From Eulemur rufifrons (lineage: Eukaryota > Chordata > Mammalia > Primates > Lemuridae), in assembly GCF_041146395.1 (NCBI RefSeq), contig NC_091001.1, positions 103,872,965 to 103,936,964 on the forward strand: DNA of 64,000 bases. The letters are read 5' to 3'. This document shows positions 1 to 10,341 of this stretch, piece after piece. The notes beneath the pieces were generated by a model that searched no databases, was not told the origin of the DNA, and saw nothing but the letters and a program-made list of their open reading frames with translations. The translations under genes were made by a program, and so were the position numbers. How positions within the stretch are numbered: the first letter of the stretch is position 1; the number at the start of each line of letters is the position of its first letter.

Positions 1-139
1 CCTCCAGATGCAGATTCTTCCATTGCAGTAGCAATGATGAGGCTGGATGCCAGTCACCTTGTGTAGCGAGGCCCGTGGGGTGGTCAGAGTGAGAACAGCC
101 AGAGGGTCCAAGAAGACCCGGGGTCTCGTGCCCACGCTG

Positions 140-292
140 CACACTCACAAGCAGCCTGGGCTTTGGCAAGTTGTCTCATCTCTCTGAGCTTGTGTTCCCC
201 TCGGTAAAATGGGGGCGGCAGCACCTACTGAGCAATATAGGGTGTTGTCAGCAGCATAGTAATAAGCATTTCATACCCACTTTTATCAGTCT
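140..292 (+). repeat. MIR SINE relic
   Basis: The order of MIR core features is visible: GGCAAGTTGTCTCATCTCTCTGAGC, followed by a GGTAAAATGGGGG block, an ACCTACTGAGCAATATAGGG block, and a 3' part resembling ATAGTAATAAGCA. Diverged, so ancient. It sits head to head with a second MIR just downstream. Confidence 0.75.
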
Positions 293-445
293 TCTGAAGA
301 GCTTTTGAAATAGACATTATCCCCATTCTATGAGTGGGGAAGCTGAAGTCCAGAGGTGTGAAGGAACTTGCATAACATCACCTTGTTAGGACGGTGGTAT
401 AGCTGGTGTCTGAAGCCATATCTGTGTGCCTTCGAAGCCTGGTCT
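293..445 (-). repeat. MIR SINE relic
   Basis: Reads as the reverse complement of MIR: ATTATCCCCATTCTATGAG, then GGGGAAGCTGAAGTCCAGAGG, then a GAACTTGCATAACATCAC block in the position of the usual TGACTTGCCCAAGGTCACAC. Convergent with the preceding plus-strand MIR. Confidence 0.7.
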
Positions 446-949
446 CGCGCTACCACCTGCACTGTTAATAAGAGCCATGCATATGTGATGGGCATGAAAT
501 TAATAAGCATATGTCTTGGCTAGAATACTCATTGCAAAGAAGTCGTAAATTCATGCTAGCCAGAGGGGCCTCCGTACCTTAAAATTGAATAAAACAAAAT
601 AAAATATAGCTTGTGTTTTAAGTGCTTCCCTGTGCCTGGCATCTCTGTGTTTGGCTGGCGTCCTTCAGGGTGTCCTTTGCTCAGCCCACTTCACTGGAGA
701 ATGCCACCCAGCAGTAAGGAGCTGAGCCTGCAGTGTGCGCAGCATATGGCCTTGCTGAGCTGTGGCTCCCTCCCAGTCGAGGCAGGTGGTGTATGACTTA
801 CTTTTTAGACCCTTCCCCGGGACAGCTTGCGAACACAAGAGAGCTATGTTCTCAGCTTGCAGAATGACATACTTGTGTGTGGATGAACACCTCTGCTCTA
901 ACTCCTCTGTTCCACAGAAACTGAGGGATTAGATAGCTGGCTGTCTGGA
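446..949. other. unique non-coding sequence
   Basis: No gene or repeat family recognised. The short ORF at 611-796 (61 codons) has no recognisable motif. A short A-rich patch (AATAAAACAAAATAAAATA) lies near 586-606. Confidence 0.5.
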
Positions 950-1020
950 TGGATGGAAAGAAAAGGAAGGAAGGAAAGAGGGAGGGAAGGAAAGAAAGAA
1001 GGAAAGAAAGAAAGAAGCAA
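950..1020. repeat. degenerate (GGAA/GAAA)n microsatellite
   Basis: Purine-only tract built of GGAA, GAAA and GGGA units. It makes a spurious Lys/Arg/Glu-rich reading frame on the plus strand and a Phe/Leu/Ser-rich one on the minus strand; neither should be taken as a gene. Confidence 0.9.
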
Positions 1021-1129
1021 GGGAAACTGAGACCGGTGGCCTTTCCAAGGCTGGGGCAAGAACCCAGTTGTCACCGCTCTTTGAAATCTGGACAAGTGAC
1101 ATGTGCTCCTGAAAGTTCCGGAGCACGTG

Positions 1130-1262
1130 TTTGGAAGCAAACAGATCTGGGTTGGAATCTTGGCTCTTCCCTTGGACAAATTCCTTAAGCTTGCTAAGTT
1201 TTCCAATTTGTCAACTCAAGTTAATGAGGTTTGTGTCTCAGGGATATGGTGAAGGATACATG
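1130..1262 (+). repeat. MIR SINE relic
   Basis: Motif order fits MIR: CAGATCTGGGTTGGAATCTTGG, then CTTGGACAAATTCCTTAAGC, then a diverged 'CTGTAAAATGGG' block, then GATATGGTGAAGGATACATGAATTAAA. Confidence 0.75.
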
Positions 1263-2110
1263 AATTAAATATATATCTGTCTTCCTTTTTGCCTGAGCTT
1301 TGAATAAAATTTGTTTGATGGTTTTTGCTATGTCTTCTAGGTTCCCCTTTATTTGTTGTTCTGGGTGGGAAATGACGTGGAACTTCTCCTTTCTCTGACA
1401 ACACATTCTGAATGGCCCCTGACAAAGCCCCCAAAAGTCCACTCCTCTGAGCTTCTGTTTCTAGCCTGGGAGCCTTCATTTTGTACCTGAAATGAACGGC
1501 GCTGTGTCACTCGCTGGGCTGTAGCGAGGACAACGATTCCAGTCAGCGTCAAGCAGTGCACATGCTCCGTGGTCGCTCTCCCCATCCCCAGTCTTTTTCT
1601 TGTCTTTTAAATGTGTTTTTTTTTTTTCTGGAGTGTTGAGTTTTAAATCTGGGCCCCCAAATACCTTCAGAAGTAATAAATGGGTCGTAAGCTATTTTCT
1701 GACACATACACATTCCCTTATTTTTAAGTCCAAAATTCAAAAAGCTCTGAAAATGGAAAGTTTTTTTTTCATCACTCATTTGGAAGCTAAAGCTGGCCCA
1801 ATCTTACATGAGGCTATTTATAGCTTCTATTTATCCCACTCAAGATGAATGAGTGTTTTTGGTAGCAAGATGAGTGCTCCATGCCCTGATGGGGATGTAC
1901 ATAATAAATGGTTTATGTACTGTTTACCTTTCTAAAATTTAAAAGATTATGAATTTGGAAGCACATCTGAGCAAAAGGTTTCAAAGAAGAGTTTGTAGAC
2001 CTTCTGTTGCAAGAAGCCTAAGGGAACTCACAGGGCCCGTAAGGTCGAGACGTGAATGGGCATCCCACCTTTGGGTGGTGTGCTGACATGGTTCATCTCG
2101 TGCTTATCAA
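1263..2110. other. AT-rich unique sequence
   Basis: No gene recognised. The part at about 1650-1930 (short A/T-rich phrases, ATAATAAATGG, GGCTATTTATAGC) may be an old medium-reiteration repeat, but I cannot name a family. A 10-T run lies near 1617-1627. A mostly T-rich 1600-1848 ORF is not convincing. Confidence 0.45.
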
Positions 2111-2139
2111 AAGCATTAATGGCCATTTTTATATTTTGT

Positions 2140-2200
2140 CAATTTATATAAATAATAAATAATAGGAAATAAATGATAAATAATAGGAAATGAATGATGT
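2140..2200. repeat. imperfect tandem repeat, unit about 16-24 bp (AAATAATAGGAAATGAATGA-like)
   Basis: The phrase AATAATAGGAAAT recurs in tandem with ATAAATGATA spacers. AT-rich minisatellite-like array of two to three units. Confidence 0.65.
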
Positions 2201-2479
2201 GACCTAGCTTGGCACAAAAACAAAACAACAACAAAAACATTTAAAAACATGGGGTTTCAGTGTTTCACTGGGACAAGGTAATTTTAAAAGGAAACTTCCT
2301 GAGAAGTAAAAATAAGCTGGGAATTTTTGACTGAGTGTGGCTTATAATCAGATTTCGTCAGTGGCCCTGGAGGGGAAGGTAGAGGGAATTTTTAACTCTG
2401 ACTCATCATTTTAGTCGTGTGAGGGGGAACCAGGGTTGAAGAGCGAGCATGGGGAAGTGAAAAGCCCCACGGAGCGTGA

Positions 2480-2935
2480 GAAGGTCTTGGTTCTTACCTT
2501 GGTTCTGCTGTTGACTTGGTTTTTTTTTTGTTTTTTAATTTTTTATTGATACATAATGATTGTACATATTCATGGAGTACATGTTATATTTTGATACAAG
2601 CATATAACATATAATGATCAAATCAGGGTAACTGGGACATGATTCACCTGAAACATTTATCATTGCTTTATGTTGGGAACATTTGAAAACTTCTAGCTAT
2701 TCTGAAATACAATAAATTATTGTTAACTATAGTTGCCCTATTGCACTATTGAACACTAGAACTTTTTCCTTCTATTTAACAGAATTACCCCTTCACCAAC
2801 ACATCTTCCTTACCCCTCCCCACCACCCTTACCAGCCTCTAGTAGCCACCATTCTATTCACTGCTGTTGACTTGTTGAGTGAGCTTGGGCTTTTTACTTT
2901 CCTTCCCCGGCCCCTAGGCACTGAGTTTCTAAGTC
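2480..2935 (+). repeat. MIR SINE relic split by an L1 insertion
   Basis: The left piece ends GGTTCTGCTGTTGACTTG at 2518; the right piece restarts with the same CTGCTGTTGACTTG at 2861 and continues TTGAGTGAGCTTGGGC, CTTTCCTTCCCCGGCCCC, ACTGAGTTTC. Once the 2519-2874 insertion is disregarded, the text runs as MIR 'GGCTCTGCCACTTACTAGCTGTGTGACCTTGGGC'. Confidence 0.7.
2519..2860 (-). mobile_element. L1 (LINE-1, L1MA-like) 3' UTR fragment
   Basis: The text TTTTATTGATACATAATGATTGTACATATTCATGGAGTACATG, then ATGATCAAATCAGGGTAA, then ATTGTTAACTATAGTTGCCCT, is the antisense of the mammalian L1 3' UTR. The T-rich start at 2519 is the antisense poly(A) tail. Flanking direct repeats of CTGCTGTTGACTTG at 2505-2518 and 2861-2874 are a 14-bp target-site duplication. 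Only the last few hundred bases of the L1 are present (5' truncated); no ORF2 sequence is included. Confidence 0.9.
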
Positions 2936-3800
2936 ATGACTTCTTTCTACTCTCTTTGAGGGTCTAGGCCTGGGGGTCAGGGGCCCAAAAAAGACGGGGG
3001 TGGGGGAAGGTGCAGAGCAGCCTGCCTGGCGCCTTGCAGCCTAGAGGGGTGTGAGAAGCCTCCCTGAGCTCTGCCTTGGGCCCCTGCACTGACCTTGCTG
3101 TGCCTGCATCTGGTCTGTGGCGGACGCCTTCTGGCCCCAGCATCCCTGCTGCCATCGTATCACTGATGCCCAGTCGGCGGGGGCCAGGGGGCTTGTTAGG
3201 GGCTTGGCCAAGATTTGTGTGTGGCTGTGGCCCTGACAGCAGTAGCCACCCCAGTGGTTGCTCTGCATTTGGGGACCTGTATGTATAAGCTGATGCTAAA
3301 CATTGTTGAGGGGAGGGTGAAAGTTCTCTGTTGAAGAGCACAGGACCCCTGTAAGATGTGCCCGAGGAAACGGAATAGTTTGTTATTGTTCCTGTGTCCG
3401 TATGGACTAGGTATTTAATACAGAACATTTAGGTAAGCAGGAGTGGGGACCAACCCACTGACCTGCCTCTCTCTTCTGTCTCATTTTCTCTTTCTTAATC
3501 TCTTTGTCTTTTGAGTTGATGCTTAATACATCATAATTCTGACTCTTGGCAGGTTAAAAGCGTAACAGTTCTTCCAGAATCCAGGGAGGCTTAGCAAGTG
3601 ACTCTACATCTCCCTGAGGACCCGCCCTCCTCCTCTGGAGGAGAGTCTCGCCCAGTCATAACTCGAGATGGGAACCCGGGGGCTTGACCACAGACAGGTG
3701 GTTTCCACCCGGGAGCTGTAAACAGGGTTCACATCAGGGTGCACTGAGATGCGGGTACCCCTGGGGACGGCTGGTCCCTATAAATTGGGAGGCCAGGACT
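2936..3800. other. unique sequence, GC-rich in the first half
   Basis: No repeat family or exon identified. The longest minus-strand ORF (2964-3428, 154 codons) is Pro/Gly/Ser-rich and looks like chance in GC-rich DNA. A TATAAATTGGGAGG phrase at 3779-3792 resembles a TATA box but has no further promoter support. Confidence 0.45.
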
Positions 3801-3995
3801 CCTGCGTGTGTGAGAGTGAGATGTGTGTGGGGAGTGTGTGTGGTGTGAATGGATGTGTTTGTGTGTGGTCTGTGAGTAGGTGTGAGTGTGAGAGTTGTAT
3901 GTGTGTGCTGTGTGGGTGGGTGTGAATGCCAGTGTGAAATGTGAATGTGCCTAGGTGTGTGTGAGCATGTGTGTTTGCATGCGCATGTGTGTGTC
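3801..3995. repeat. degenerate (GT)n tract
   Basis: About 190 bp of GTGTG runs interrupted by GAGTGAG, GGATG, GGTGGG and CATGCGCATG. Gives a false Thr/His-rich minus-strand ORF. Heavily mutated, so an old dinucleotide array. Confidence 0.9.
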
Positions 3996-4709
3996 GGGAG
4001 GAGCCTTTCGGATCCAGGAAGGTGCTGCCCAGGGCAGGGCCATTTCAGGCACCCTCTGGGCAAGGCTGTGCCTCAGGCCGACCTCTGGCCTTTGCGTAGC
4101 TCGTGGATGGAGCAGACTGACTGCTTGAGTGCCCCTGCAGACCCAAAGACCTTTTGTCTTTCAGGGACCAGTGACCACCAAAAAAGGCAATTCTGAAGTT
4201 AACTGGCAGAAAGCAACTAAATGACATTTCCTAGGGAGAGATGTCCAATCCTTCTGCTTCAGAAACACAGAACCTGTAAAATCTTATTCTGTACGTATTC
4301 GAAAGCACACAAATCATTTGAGTATGCTACTTTAAAAATAAAAATAAATGAAAGAAAAACTTAGTAATCAAAAAAGGATTAAGAATATATTCAATTCTAT
4401 TTAATAGTCAGTTGGTGGAAAGTAGGAAGAGATTGTGAGGAAGAAAAGGAAGAGAGGGAGGAGAAACACGAAAGGAGAAACTGTGTTGCAGTGGTCTTAG
4501 CCTCTGTGTCATCCTGACACACTCTCGTTTCCTTGGGTTTCCCACTCCTCGAAGTTCAAGTTCTTTCAGGTCAGCTCAGACGGGGCTTAGCAGAGAAGGG
4601 AGACTGGACGAGAGGGAGGAGAAGGAACGGAAGAGGAGGTGTTAGGGACGGTTGCACAGTTTTGCTCGCTAAGCTGCTGAGAGCAGGAAGCCCACGTGGC
4701 GATGGAGAG
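3996..4709. other. unique sequence with A-rich and GA-rich patches
   Basis: 4325-4400 is A-rich (AAAATAAAAATAAATGAAAG); 4430-4475 is GA-rich. No gene recognised. Confidence 0.45.
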
Positions 4710-4825
4710 AGACCCCTCCCCCTGACTGCCTGCCTCACTGCTGTGATCCTGCTTCCCTCCCTGAGCCTCAGTTCCTCTGTCTTTAACGAGTGGGTTTGAT
4801 GAGATGAAGCCTAAGCAATTCCAGG
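4710..4825 (+). repeat. MIR SINE relic (3' half)
   Basis: CCTGAGCCTCAGTTCCTCTGTC, then GTGGGTTTGATGAGATGAAGC. Matches the part of MIR after the tRNA-like head. Confidence 0.6.
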
Positions 4826-5369
4826 GGAAAGCCTGGCCCCACACTGGAGGCCCAGACGCTCTCTTGAGATGGGGAGGAGATTGTTCGTCTCTGGCCTGCA
4901 GTTACTGTAGCCAAGAGCCCCCTTCCCCATGGATCCAAACTGGGGCTTCCTCCCACACGACTGGGGATGAGTGTGTGAGCTCGTGTCCTTGCGGATGCAG
5001 CACTATGTGCGTAGCCCCTGTGTGTTCCTCCCTTTAAACCACTTGTGTTTCAGGGCCCCATCCCTCCCTCTCCCTTTCACATTGTACTTGCAGTCAGTCA
5101 GCTACCGGTGAGGGGTGAGGCCGTGGGTTGTGTAAATTTATCTGTTAAACCTCAAATTCAGGAAATAGTTTGAGTAGCACATATAAACTAATATAGCTAC
5201 AGTGCACTTGCTATTTTGTGGCATATTCTTGTGAATTATTTTTTTTTCTAACCAGTAATTTACAAGTTACCCAGTCCCAAAGTGGCCTCTAATTTTTCAA
5301 AGTATTTCCAAATTTTTAATTATATTCATAACGATGAAGTATGCTATCCAGCATGCATTTAGCATTTAT
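4826..5369. other. unique sequence, AT-rich toward the right
   Basis: No feature recognised in 4826-5130. 5130-5370 is AT-rich with scattered TAATATAGC and TTTTTAATTATATTC phrases and no identifiable repeat. Confidence 0.45.
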
Positions 5370-5560
5370 TAATTCTATTTTATAATCTTTTTGTATACAT
5401 TTATCGCCCTACAGACAACCTTGCAGGTTGATATTTTTATTCCTCTTGTGTGATGTTAAAGACACTGAAGCTAAGAATGTTTTAAAAATTTGCTCTAAGT
5501 CATAGGACTGAAAGTGGGGCACCAGGATTTGCTTGAAGTCTGCCTGGCTCTAAAAGTTCT
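5370..5560 (-). repeat. MIR SINE relic
   Basis: Antisense MIR order: TTTTTATTCCTCTTGTG, GACACTGAAGCTAAGAATG, TTGCTCTAAGTCATAGG, CTGAAAGTGGGGCACCAGG, TTGAAGTCTGCCTGGC. Highly diverged. Confidence 0.65.
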
Positions 5561-5749
5561 ACACGTTCCCACACAACAGAGCTCACACTGCTTCCAGGCC
5601 ACAGTTTTATTTTTTTAAGAAAATAAATCCTTTTTCCTGCCATGACTAGCGTCTCTCAAGCCTCAGAAAATATAATCATAGCTTTATTTCTTTGCCTTTT
5701 TCCAGAATGGAGTCCCACGGCTCTCCCTACCTTAATGTAAATTTCATGC
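5561..5749. other. short unique interval between two MIRs
   Basis: No feature recognised. Contains a 5' polypurine-poor, T-rich patch and an AATGTAAATTTCATGCAAAT phrase carrying an ATGCAAAT octamer motif near 5744-5752. Confidence 0.4.
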
Positions 5750-5960
5750 AAATAGTGTATTCTATTTCTGTTTAGCAAACTTCTACCATGTGCTTCCAAA
5801 GTGCTGGGCGCTCTTCTAGAGACTTCCACATCTGTTATTTAATGAGAGAATAAGTTGTGGTCTACATTGTAGACAGAGCAAAACTAAGACTCAGAGAGAT
5901 ATAATTATGTACCCGAAGTCAGATAGCAGATGAAAAGTTGTGGCTTGCTTTATGAATTAA
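5750..5960 (-). repeat. MIR SINE relic
   Basis: ACCATGTGCTTCCAAAGTGCTGGGCG, then TGTTATTTAATGAGAG, then AAACTAAGACTCAGAGAG, then ACCCGAAGTCAGATAGCAGATG: antisense MIR with the AAACTGAGGCTCAGAGAG and GGTCACACAGC positions still recognisable. Confidence 0.7.
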
Positions 5961-6419
5961 TGATTCACAGAGCTCGGTTCCATAGGGTGTTTGGGATTTC
6001 GCCTTGGCCTGGAACTCAAAGGCCCCCTTGTTGAACTGGGAGATTGAGTCCAGCTGCCCCATCAACTCCTACCTCACTGGGCTGGGCTTCCCCAGTTTCT
6101 GTCTGGTGGTCATAACTCAATCTGGTGGTTGTGGGGAAAGGCAGCTTCCTCTTGTCTCTTCCCATGTTGCGTCAGCCTACACCACCGCTGTCTCATTTTA
6201 GCTCGCCCAAACTCCTCTTCAGTTTCATGGCTCATCACAGACTTGCGAATACTGTGTATTAGCTTGATATTACGGAAGAGAAAATGTGAGTTACCCACGA
6301 TTGCACATGAGCTGCATCCTCTTTCCAAAATGCCCTTTCTTTATCTGGACAGATCCTTTGAGGGTCACTTCTGGTGTGACATTCCCCTGGAAATCTTCCC
6401 CAAGTCCCCACCAAATTCA
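5961..6419. other. unique sequence
   Basis: No gene or clear repeat. 6350-6419 (CATTCCCCTGGAAATCTTCCCCAAGTCCCC) could be a small L2 piece, too short to call. Confidence 0.4.
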
Positions 6420-6930
6420 TCCATCCATCTTTCCACCCATTTACTCAACAAATACTTATCGAGCACCCGTAATGAGTCAGGCACGTCTCTTCTGGGCCAG
6501 ATTCTGGGGATTCACCAGCGAACCAAACAGGCAAGACTCCCTACCCCCATGGAACTTATCTTCTATTGCAGAAAGAGGGACCATGAACACATAGACAAGT
6601 TAAATGTATATTATGTTAGATGGTGATGAGTTCCATGAAGAAAAATGGAGCAGGGCTGTAAGTAGCGGGAAGGGGGAGGTTTGGGGAAAGAGTCTCTGTT
6701 TTCAGTAGGGTGGTCAGGGAAAGCCTCACCAGAAGGCAGTGGGAGGAAGAACCGTGTGGACAGTCAGGGGACACCGTGTTCCGGGCAGAGGCTCACAAGT
6801 GCTGAAGCAGGGGCAAAGTGTGCCGGCCTGTTGAAGGAACAGCAAGGTGCCAGGGGCTGTAGCTGATTGTACAGGTGTCCGGCGGCAGGCAGTGAGGTCA
6901 GGGAGACACCTCAGGCCAGCCTGTGCTTTC
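6420..6930 (-). mobile_element. L2 LINE 3' end
   Basis: Starts with the antisense L2 tail CCATTTACTCAACAAATACTT followed by CAGGCACGTCTCTTCTGGG, GGGATTCACCAGCG, CTACCCCCATGGAACTTATC, then GGTGGTCAGGGAAAGCCTCACC and GGAACAGCAAGGTGCCAGGGG. Old, no coding capacity. Confidence 0.85.
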
Positions 6931-6984
6931 AGGGTCCTGCTGGTGTAACCTCTGTCCAAAAGCATGTGCTGTATCCGACTGTCT

Positions 6985-7115
6985 CTGGGCCACTGGCTTG
7001 TGTCACACTGGCCTGTGCACCCCGCAGGGCAGGCCTGGGCTTAGCCTCAGTCTTCACACCCCCAGCACATAGCACAAGGCCCAGGACAGAGGGAGCTCTC
7101 AGCTTTTATGAACAC
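6985..7115 (+). mobile_element. L2 LINE 3' end
   Basis: GCAGGGCAGGCCTGGGC, CCCCCAGCACATAGCACAAGGCCCAGGAC, then a diverged AATAAATG position (TTTATGAACAC). Sense orientation of the L2 terminal region, opposite to the copy at 6420-6930. Confidence 0.6.
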
Positions 7116-8099
7116 TCTGCCCCCCCCTTTTTTTCTTTTAAGGCCAATAGTCCTAGTTAAAGATGGATAAACATAGGAATTTTGAAGGAACGCTGGCTCT
7201 AAATCCCAATTACCCAGTTCCTTTCTGGACAACCATCAGATGGATGGAATTGCTAAGGAAAGAAGATGGTGCCAGGAAAAAGCTCGAAGCGAAAGTTGTG
7301 GAGAGGAGAATGTTAATTGGAGTCCAGAGGAAGAGGGTTTCTCTGAGTCCCCAAGGATTAATAGCAGGCCCCGGAACCCTGCTGGGGACTGGTGTTTATA
7401 AAAAGTGACCGCAGGCTGGAACAAGGAGGCTCTCAAGAAACCCTCAAAGCGTGTCAGGATTTCAGCCAGGACGTTCCACTCTCCACTTTGCTGACTCAGA
7501 GCAGGGGGAGCCCACGAGACCTGGAGGGCTGTGTCTCTGGAGACCTTTCCAGAAAGAAAAGTGCCTTCTCCCCTCACAGAGCAGAATGCTGGTCTCGGAG
7601 ACATTTGAGTTTCTCCTAATGTGGGGAAAAAAAAAAATCCTAGGAAATGCAGAGAGGCTAGAGCGAGGGAGGGAAGAGGGCTAAGGGCTAAGAGCATTAT
7701 CCCTGGTGCCTCTCCAGGGTCAGGGGCCTCTAGAGGCTGCTTGCTCCCACCTTATATCTGCTCCCAGCTGAATCCTGCGTTCTCAGGTGGAAGGGGCTTA
7801 GAGCAGCCTGTACCAACTTAGAGTAGTAGGGGGGACAAGTTGCTCAGTAGGGTCAGGGCGAGGCAGTGATTAGTGAGGGTGAAGCTGGAGGACCTCCTGC
7901 AGTCTGGGGAAAGCCATTAGGGCATTTTCACAAGGCAGTGATGAACTTGGATTTCCAACCAGAGCGGGGTGTGTGTGTGTCAAAGTGTGTATGCCCTAGG
8001 TACAAAATTGTGGAGTGTTCATTAATGAGAGTTGGGGAGAGAAGTAATTTATTTTCAGCTGGTGAGTCAGGTGGGGGAGGGGTTGCTTAAAAATAATAA
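7116..8099. other. unique sequence
   Basis: No exon or repeat identified. ORFs at 7236-7697 (minus, 153 codons) and 7451-7684 (plus) overlap each other in opposite frames and look like chance. Contains a G-rich stretch with GGTGGGGGAGGGG near 8069-8082, a weak quadruplex-type motif. Confidence 0.45.
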
Positions 8100-9150
8100 A
8101 AAGGGGAAAAGCAAAGCTTTGTCTTTTCCTTTTTTAGCAACTGTTCTTTGAGAACTGAGCGTTTTCAGGCACCGTGATAGCATGCTGGCGTCAGTTTACC
8201 TGGAAAACCTGCCCCTGTGGGCTTTCTTGAAGAATCTTATTGGGAGGTGCTTGGGATAAGATCGAGGAAATTTCCTGGATTCAAATGCATGTTTTAAGTT
8301 TTTAAAGTGGAGAAATTAAAAAAAAATCACAATGCCTAATATTAAAAGAAAGAAGAGTTCATTTTTTGTCTCCCAACGACCTGCTTAAGGCAAGTCTGCG
8401 GCCTTCCTGGGCCTGCATCTCCTCGTCCTCTGCTTGTGCTAACCTTTCCTGCCTCTTTCCCTCTCAGGGTTATTTTGAAGATAACAAGCTTTGAAAACAC
8501 ATTAAAAGCTCCGTACAAATTGCAGGGTGTGAATAACATGCCTATGAGGGACCTCTGTTCACAAGGTGGTACCTGGTGAGAGGTTTCCATGAAGGCAAAC
8601 ATTTGTTCACAACTCAATTGTCATCAACTTTGCTTCTCCTGGGTTGTCCCCGACTGTATGTTTGGATTTTTCTTCCAGCTTTCGGAATTAATTTTCCTGA
8701 TTTTTTTATGAGTATTTGATTTCTGCAATTCAATGCAATGCTTTGAAAACATACACATGTATATGTTTACCTAATTACTAGAAGGCAATTGTTTCATTTA
8801 ATTGCTATGACACTAAGGGAAGGTGGTGGCTGGGATTGTTGCTCCAGATACCAGCAGGCTGGAGGGCTGAATGAAGAAAGCATCTGTGGGCACACGGGGG
8901 CAGGAGGTGTCAGAAGGCAGACTAGCTTGGGTGGGGTAGGAAACCAATGGTGTGAATTGTCGTGGAAAGCCACATGCAGGGTGGCGCCCAGGCCCCCTCG
9001 AAATGGCTGTTGAAAATAGAGCTTTCTGGTAAAAAGATCAGCTGCTGCAGAAAGCCTTCCATATATGTCAGCAGGCTGGGGCAGATAGCACACAGCCAGC
9101 CTGAAATGTGTCTAAATAAATGATCAAGGTGACTCACTCGCCCCTGTTGA
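8100..9150. other. unique, AT-rich sequence with conserved-element character
   Basis: About 8100-8350 and 8640-8780 contain long unbroken AT-rich text with GAATTAATTTTCC, TGCAATTCAATGCAATG and similar homeodomain/POU-like phrases. Seen in the sequence: base composition and motifs. Conservation cannot be judged from one sequence. Confidence 0.4.
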
Positions 9151-9153
9151 AAG

Positions 9154-9839
9154 TTTTTTTTTTTTTTAAAGTAAAAGTAAGAGGAAAGGAAGAGAATAAA
9201 GCAAAGAAAAAGAACAATAAGGTTTGAATTTAAAAAAATACGAGCAAGAAAATTGAATTCAAGTCACTCATGTCAGATCCTGTTTTGCTGCTACCTCCCT
9301 GACTAGGCGTTAAGGTCAGGGTCTCTTTATGTCTGAATTTGCTGGTGAAATGACACACCCTTTGGTTGTTGCCATTCCCAGTAGCGGTTCCAGGCGTATG
9401 ATGGGTTTCCCGGGAATATTTGTCATGGAGCTGCTACAGAGCCAGTCTGTTGATAGCAGCAAGCCTTCTGTGGCCGGAGAGGAGCATCCACTCTCCCTGA
9501 GATGCTTTAGTGGGACCACGTGGAACCCCTCAGCCTTGGGATACAAGAGCTGAGGCTACCAGCTCATTCAGTTTAATGGGATGGACGGGCTGTCCTTTCG
9601 TTGTGCATTTCATTTTATTGTATGCGTCTTGTTTTTTTGCTGCATCATCCCTGATATCAGGAACTGGCCTAGAGACCAGTGAAACCTTTACAGTTTGCTA
9701 GTGTTTTAATCCATTTGCACTTTGCAGAAAGGATTTTTGCATTAAAGGTGAGCCAGTCTTGTTTTTAATCCCACTTAGCTGCGCTAAAGTATGCAGTTTT
9801 CTTCCTCTTGCTTTCATCACTTTGCTGTTTGCTCCTGGA
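9154..9839. other. unique sequence starting with a T14/A-rich patch
   Basis: A 14-T run at 9155-9168 is followed by about 90 bp of A/G-rich sequence (AAGTAAAAGTAAGAGGAAAGG). No retroelement body found next to it. The overlapping opposite-strand ORFs near 9316-9553 show no motif. Confidence 0.45.
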
Positions 9840-9955
9840 ACATCACTGAACCACTCTTAGGTCTCAGGAACATCATCCATAAAATGCACATAATTCCTTC
9901 CTTACTGACCTCAACATAGTACCTGTGAATATAAAATGATTTAATCTGAGAACAT
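9840..9955 (+). repeat. MIR SINE relic (3' half)
   Basis: AACCACTCTTAGGTCTCAG, CATCATCCATAAAATG, CCTTACTGACCTCAACATAG, AATATAAAATGATTTAATC correspond to the MIR 'CATCTGTAAAATGGG / CCTACCTCATAG / GAGGATTAAATGA' series. Confidence 0.55.
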
Positions 9956-9963
9956 GTGGTGTA

Positions 9964-10338
9964 TGTATTAGTCAGTTTTGCTGCAGTAAGAAATAACCCC
10001 TGAATCTCAGTGATTGACAGCAACAAGCATCTCGCCGTGTCACAGATCAGGACTGCAGGTTTGGCTTTGGTGGCACTGCTCCACATTTCTCATTTTGGAA
10101 CCTGGGCTGAAGGAGAAGCTGCTTCCTGGAATACATGCTCGTGACAGAGAGAAGAGAGCAAGCAGGGTGGCAGAAACTTGAGGCTCTTCTTGAAGCTTCT
10201 GCTGGCATGAGGCATTCTTCATTCTACTCATTCAGTTTGCTGTACAGGCAAATGTCCAAGGCCTATATCAATTGTATCCCCTCCCGAGGGAGGGGAGGTG
10301 GTACATGCAAGTCACATGGCAACCACCAAGGCTGTACT
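9964..10338 (-). mobile_element. MLT1-type LTR (ERVL-MaLR), old
   Basis: Begins TGTATTAGTCAGTTTTGCTGC, then AAATAACCCCTGAATCTCAGTG, the antisense of the MLT1 3' end (…CACTGAGTTTTGGGGT…GCAGCAATAGATAACTAATACA). About 375 bp, the usual length of a solo MaLR LTR. The far end is inferred from similarity to typical MLT1 inner text and is uncertain. Confidence 0.6.
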
Positions 10339-10341
10339 GAA

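Noticed and set aside
949..1188. Lys/Arg/Glu-rich ORF
   Set aside because: Translation of the GGAA microsatellite.
3779..3792. TATAAATTGGGAGG as a promoter TATA box
   Set aside because: No initiator, CpG or transcript evidence nearby; single weak motif.
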